The translations under genes were made by a program, and so were the position numbers. DNA of 64,000 nt. Origin: Pectinophora gossypiella. Lineage: Eukaryota; Arthropoda; Insecta; Lepidoptera; Gelechiidae. The first letter of the stretch is position 1. Each line of letters begins with the position of its first letter. Under the pieces are notes generated by a model. That model made no database searches. It saw only the letters and a list, made by a program, of their open reading frames with translations, and was not told the DNA's origin. Shown piece after piece: positions 60,760 through 64,000 of this stretch. The stretch spans positions 2,852,001 through 2,916,000 of the forward strand of contig NC_065426.1 of the NCBI RefSeq assembly GCF_024362695.1. Reading direction: 5' to 3'.

Positions 60760-60846
60760 GTTGGCTGGATGCGGGCAGCGCAGGACCGATCGTCGTGGAG
60801 ATCCTTGAGGGAGGCCTATGCCCAGCAGTGGGCGTCGTACGGCTGA
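60760..60846 (+). pseudogene. LINE L1 C-terminal relic
   Basis: GWMRAAQDRSSWRSLREAYA then QQWASYG and a stop at 60844-60846, followed by GATGATGATG. This is the LINE end whose codons resemble the tails of SINE families A and C. Confidence 0.75.
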
Positions 60847-61344
60847 TGATGATGAATGAGTCTAACAGAAAGCACTAACCGAACTCCTGCGATGCCGTGC
60901 GCACTGAGCTTGCCGGGCCCGGCGTATGTCTTCAGAAGGTTTGCCTACTCATATAACACAATCTTAGCTATCCAGGGGCTGCACTCCAGCAAGTATTTTC
61001 ATCACACTTCCCTTGTTTCCGTAACAAAACAACATCGCACACGACGAGATAATTTTTTGAAGATGTTTACTGGTGTGTGCAATTTGCAACTGCCTTCAAA
61101 GCAATGTGTCAACAACTATCAATTGACAAGAAGATCTCATTCATTAGATCGTCCATAATGAATTTAGCGCTGATTGTGGCGCCACCGAAGAAACGGAATA
61201 AATGCAAACTATCATGACTCGTAAAAAATACGAATAATCGAAAGAAAATCAATCCTGATTCCAGAAATATAATTATTTTTGTAGGATAATCTGTTTCATT
61301 ACGGACCATTGCTTATAATTTATTTTGGATCAGATATGTATATG
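60847..61344. other. Unassigned
   Basis: A 100-codon frame at 60856-61158 begins next to the LINE tail and shows no domain I recognise. I do not call it a gene. Confidence 0.35.
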
Positions 61345-61395
61345 ATACATGATCATGAAATATGATAATTTCATGAAATTGTGGAGCATATCATG
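61345..61395. repeat. TTTCATGAAA palindrome repeat, copy 2
   Basis: ATCATGAAATATGATAATTT and TCATGAAATTGTGGAGCATA are the reverse of the segment at 1-60. Confidence 0.45.
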
Positions 61396-61747
61396 AAATG
61401 ATCAATTCTAAGATCTGGCCAAGACATGTACCACATAAAATCGTTGTCAAAACCAGAATATCCGGCAGTCGTATAAACATATTCCTCGGGCTCCTATCTT
61501 AGGAACGAAGCACTCTCAAATCGGAATTGAATTCGTATTGAAGCGGGTATTCGGACGCCTCTCGCTTATTCGATTTGTTGCCACTACGAGATTCGAGTTT
61601 AAAATACTTCGGAATACATCCAGAATAGATTTACGTGAATAGGACTTCCGGATGATAGGGACGTGAGCTCATAGAACAGCTTCTTTGAATTGTTAATGTA
61701 CCTTCAAAACGGCAAACACTTTCGAGCCTATAATCCTTTTTCAGACA
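61396..61747. other. Nothing recognised
   Basis: No supportable feature. Confidence 0.35.
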
Positions 61748-61930
61748 ATAGTATTTTGTCTTTTGTGGCGAGGTTGTGAGGCGGCCAGGGTCAGGGTTAT
61801 TACTGAGCCAAGGCCCTTGACATATATCATGGCTAACTTGCCTTCCGAAGAAAGAATTATCTTGCTTTCGGAGAATCATGCGATCAGCTTGCAATGTCCT
61901 GACCAAAGTAAGGACCACAGAGGCTGTTTC
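61748..61930 (-). mobile_element. SINE family B, degraded
   Basis: In reverse: AGCCTCTGTGGTCCTTACTT, CTGATCGCATGATTCTCCGA, AAGGCAAGTTAGCC core remnant, GGCTCAGTAATAACCCTGAC tail. Confidence 0.6.
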
Positions 61931-62326
61931 TTCTGACAATCTATCTTACTTCGCTGCTACATTATATACTTACCCTGACACCTTTTATATACTTACCTAT
62001 TCACTCAAATATAAAAAAATATATAATTTGAAATCAATAATAACTATTAATAAGTAATATCAATAAATATTTCACACACACATAACAAGTATTACACAGT
62101 TGGCTCGACCATTATAGACGACGTCTACCTACGTTGGTCTAACAGAAAGCTAGTATGTAATATATTTACACTTAAAATACAAGTTCATAACAATTGATCC
62201 AAATTCTGAGTCAGTAAGCACGCGAGTACCACCAACACTTCATTACACGATACATCAACATTTGTGACGAGTGGAGTCACACAGATTATGAACTTTCGTG
62301 AACTAAATTCTCGCTAAACAGTACAG
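61931..62326. other. Unassigned; SINE E fragment at 62085-62160
   Basis: 62085-62160 carries CACAGTTGGCTCGACCATTA and CTACGTTGGTCTAACAGAAA from family E. The rest is AT-rich. Confidence 0.45.
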
Positions 62327-62441
62327 TAGTGTAACTACACCACTATTAATAGTGTAACTACACCACTATTAATAGTGTAACTACACCACTATTAATAGTG
62401 TAACTACACCAACAATAATAGTGTAACTACACTGCTAATTT
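62327..62441. repeat. 23-bp palindromic tandem repeat
   Basis: TAGTGTAACTACACCACTAT starts at 62327, 62350, 62373, 62396 and, slightly diverged, 62419. The unit contains TAGTGTAACTACAC, itself nearly palindromic. Confidence 0.85.
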
Positions 62442-62884
62442 ATTATACTTATATTTGGATTACAGACTCAAGACTCAATAAAATAAACTAAACAGTCTTT
62501 ATAACCCCCCTGGTCATGATCCTATCGCCCTTAAAATTAAATCATGTTAGAAAGGACACATCCCTCGATTTTCGATTTTGATGTAATGGTAACTCTATCA
62601 AAAGAAGCTAGTTGAAGCAATCCCACTCGCTAGTCTCAGACGAGGCAAATTAATAATTGGATGCATTCATTTAGTTGAATATTCAAGCTAGGGTTTCCCC
62701 TGCTATTGATTTTCTAGTTTAACTGAAATTTGGTTGGATATTGAATCCGTATTGCTTGTTCATACTCTAGTTTGGATATTAATTCTAAGAGTTACCAATT
62801 CTAAATGCTGGACTGGGAACGAACAGATAACATAGAAAACGTTCTGTTGCTTAGGTATTTTTCTCCTTTAACAACATAACATGC
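62442..62884. other. Nothing recognised
   Basis: No supportable gene or repeat match. Confidence 0.35.
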
Positions 62885-63040
62885 TAAAAAACCGGAACTG
62901 TCAAATCTTCAGGTTAAGTAAGCGGGTCCTGAGAAAAACGGAATAATGCTAGGGGGATGAATAACATAGGTAACATAAGCTCACAACTATATCCCACTGG
63001 GGTATTCAGAGATACATCCATTGCAAGATGAACTAAGTAC
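62885..63040. mobile_element. F tail and SINE E fragment
   Basis: 62885-62956 is family F in plus orientation (ACCGGAACTGTCAAATCTTC, GAGAAAAACGGAATAATGCT). 62965-63040 is family E in reverse (AACATAAGCTCACAACTATA, CATCCATTGCAAGATGAACT). Confidence 0.6.
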
Positions 63041-63181
63041 GTAGAGCGGATGAAAGATAATAAAATTGCGAAAGCGGTGTATAAAGCGAAAGTTGATGGT
63101 AGGGCTGGCAGAGGAAGACTTAGAAAGACGTATATTGACCAAATAGGAGATGTCCTTAGAAAAGGTTTATTACGTTCTTAG
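63041..63181 (+). pseudogene. LINE L2 C-terminus, open but truncated
   Basis: 46 codons to TAG at 63179-63181: VERMKDNKIAKAVYKAKVDG, then RAGRGRLRKTYIDQIGDVLR and KGLLRS. I recognise the GRGRxRxTYIDQI block as a LINE endonuclease/reverse-transcriptase C-terminus. The stop comes from an inserted P element: the rest of the LINE (TLNRRACMKRL-type) continues at 63285-63420 after it. Confidence 0.65.
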
Positions 63182-63267
63182 GTCCCCAACATAAGACAAC
63201 CCATTTTTCCCATTTTTAGGTCATATCCCCATTTTTAACGCGGCAAAAAGCCGTTATTATGTGTTTC
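63182..63267 (+). mobile_element. Hairpin element P, partial copy 6, nested in LINE L2
   Basis: Contains TTTTTAACGCGGCAAAAAGC and the end TATGTGTTTCAATT. The flanks AAAGGTTTATTACGTT and AAAGTTTAGTACGTT are an imperfect duplication of about 15 bp from the LINE. The 5' part is replaced by unfamiliar sequence. Confidence 0.5.
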
Positions 63268-63420
63268 AATTAAAGTTTAGTACGTTTTACTCTGAACCGG
63301 CGTGCGTGTATGAAGCGATTGATGAATGTGGAGGAAGCAAGAGAAGTGTGTCTGGATCGAAGCAAATGGAATTCTATAGTCTCTGCTGACCCCGGTGGTA
63401 AATGTATGTATGTATGTATG
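63268..63420 (+). mobile_element. LINE L2 3' end, continuation
   Basis: ACTCTGAACCGGCGTGCGTG, GTGGAGGAAGCAAGAGAAGT, GAAGCAAATGGAATTCTATA, CCCGGTGGTAAATGTATGTA. Ends in (ATGT)n. Confidence 0.65.
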
Positions 63421-63476
63421 AACTAAGTACTTACACCTCACCGATCTTTTAGGTTGACCAACGATAGGTGGTCCTT
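63421..63476 (-). mobile_element. SINE E fragment
   Basis: AACTAAGTACTTACACCTCA and GGTTGACCAACGATAGGTGG match the family E body in reverse. Confidence 0.5.
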
Positions 63477-63680
63477 TAACATAACATAATAGCCTACAAG
63501 ATACTGGGCAAAGGCCTCCCCTTCCTCTTTCCATTTGTCTCGGTCCTGTGCGTACTCCGGCCAGTCCCTCCGGCAAGCGTCCAAGTCGTCAAGACATCTC
63601 TTTGTACATACTTTGTACATTGTAGCCGATTCTTTGTAACGTTCATAAAGGTCAATGACATTTTCCAACAGAGAACCATT
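63477..63680 (-). pseudogene. LINE L1-type C-terminal relic
   Basis: The minus-strand frame has CLDDLDACRRDWPEYAQDRD, then KWKEEGEAFAQ, after which it shifts into the 3' UTR (CTTGTAGGCTATTATGTTAT). The catalytic domains are missing. Confidence 0.65.
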
Positions 63681-64000
63681 AATGCAAACAGAATAAATCC
63701 GAGTCCAATCTTACGTATCGTAATATCCGTTTATCAATCAATTTACATATCGAATCCTTGCATTAATATTAACCGGCTTCGAATGTAGGACGGACAGTGA
63801 GGGATTCGCTGTAAGGTTTCTGTATTCATACTCACACAAACAACCTCCGTAGTCTAGTAGTTGAGCGTTGGGCTCACAATCCTGATGTCCCGGGTTCGAA
63901 TCCCATAGGGAAGATAATAATAAACCGATGTTTAAAGTTTGAATTTCATTTCGTTGGTTTCGCGTAGTTTGTTTATTCCTATAAGTATTGAAATATAGAA
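63681..64000. other. Unassigned with a tRNA-like SINE head
   Basis: 63842-63915 reads AACCTCCGTAGTCTAGTAGT and CCGGGTTCGAATCCC, a family A/B head without core or tail. No acceptor stem, so not called a tRNA gene. The rest is not recognised. Confidence 0.5.

Overview
The window is repeat-dominated insect DNA, most likely from a moth or butterfly (Lepidoptera). It has no operons, ribosomal RNA or bacterial-type genes, and I found no convincing host exon. It is AT-rich and packed with short retroposons and truncated LINE ends (motifs such as EAFAQQW, CQDRSKW, LHRQERGS) of kinds I associate with lepidopteran genomes. That species inference is from memory of repeat families, not from a search. Family letters used here (A-H, K-Z, L1-L7) are my own labels.

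Layout. 0-42 kb and 60.3-64 kb are a mosaic of SINEs, 5'-truncated LINEs, foldback or inverted-repeat elements and microsatellites, separated by AT-rich stretches in which I see nothing. 42283-48631 is a complete BEL/Pao LTR retrotransposon on the minus strand: near-identical LTRs, a 5-bp target duplication, a primer-binding site and one intact 1705-residue Gag-Pol frame. It is the only intact protein gene in the window. 54104-60344 is a Ty3/gypsy-class element on the plus strand. Its LTRs are also almost identical, but its coding body is broken by frameshifts and stops, appears to lack the integrase zinc domain, and carries a LINE 3' end. Its leader has a 5-bp GAGCC/GAGAC repeat, and its 3' region has an array of hairpins with purine-rich loops.

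How the pieces relate. Several SINE families share a central block (around GGCACGTTAAGCCGTTGG) but differ in head (tRNA-like, or tRNA-like plus 5S-rRNA-like) and tail. At least two tail types match the last codons of LINE reverse-transcriptase genes found as relics here, which suggests the partner LINEs. Many copies have 8-14 bp target duplications, as expected of LINE-type retroposition. A hairpin family (P; copies at 0.1, 5.4, 18.4, 25.4, 26.7 and 63.2 kb) has the same kind of long target duplications, fixed 5' and 3' ends, and a loop that shrinks from copy to copy. I rate P, the hairpin array of the Ty3 element, and a 0.9-kb inverted repeat at 39558-40464 as the most interesting structures.
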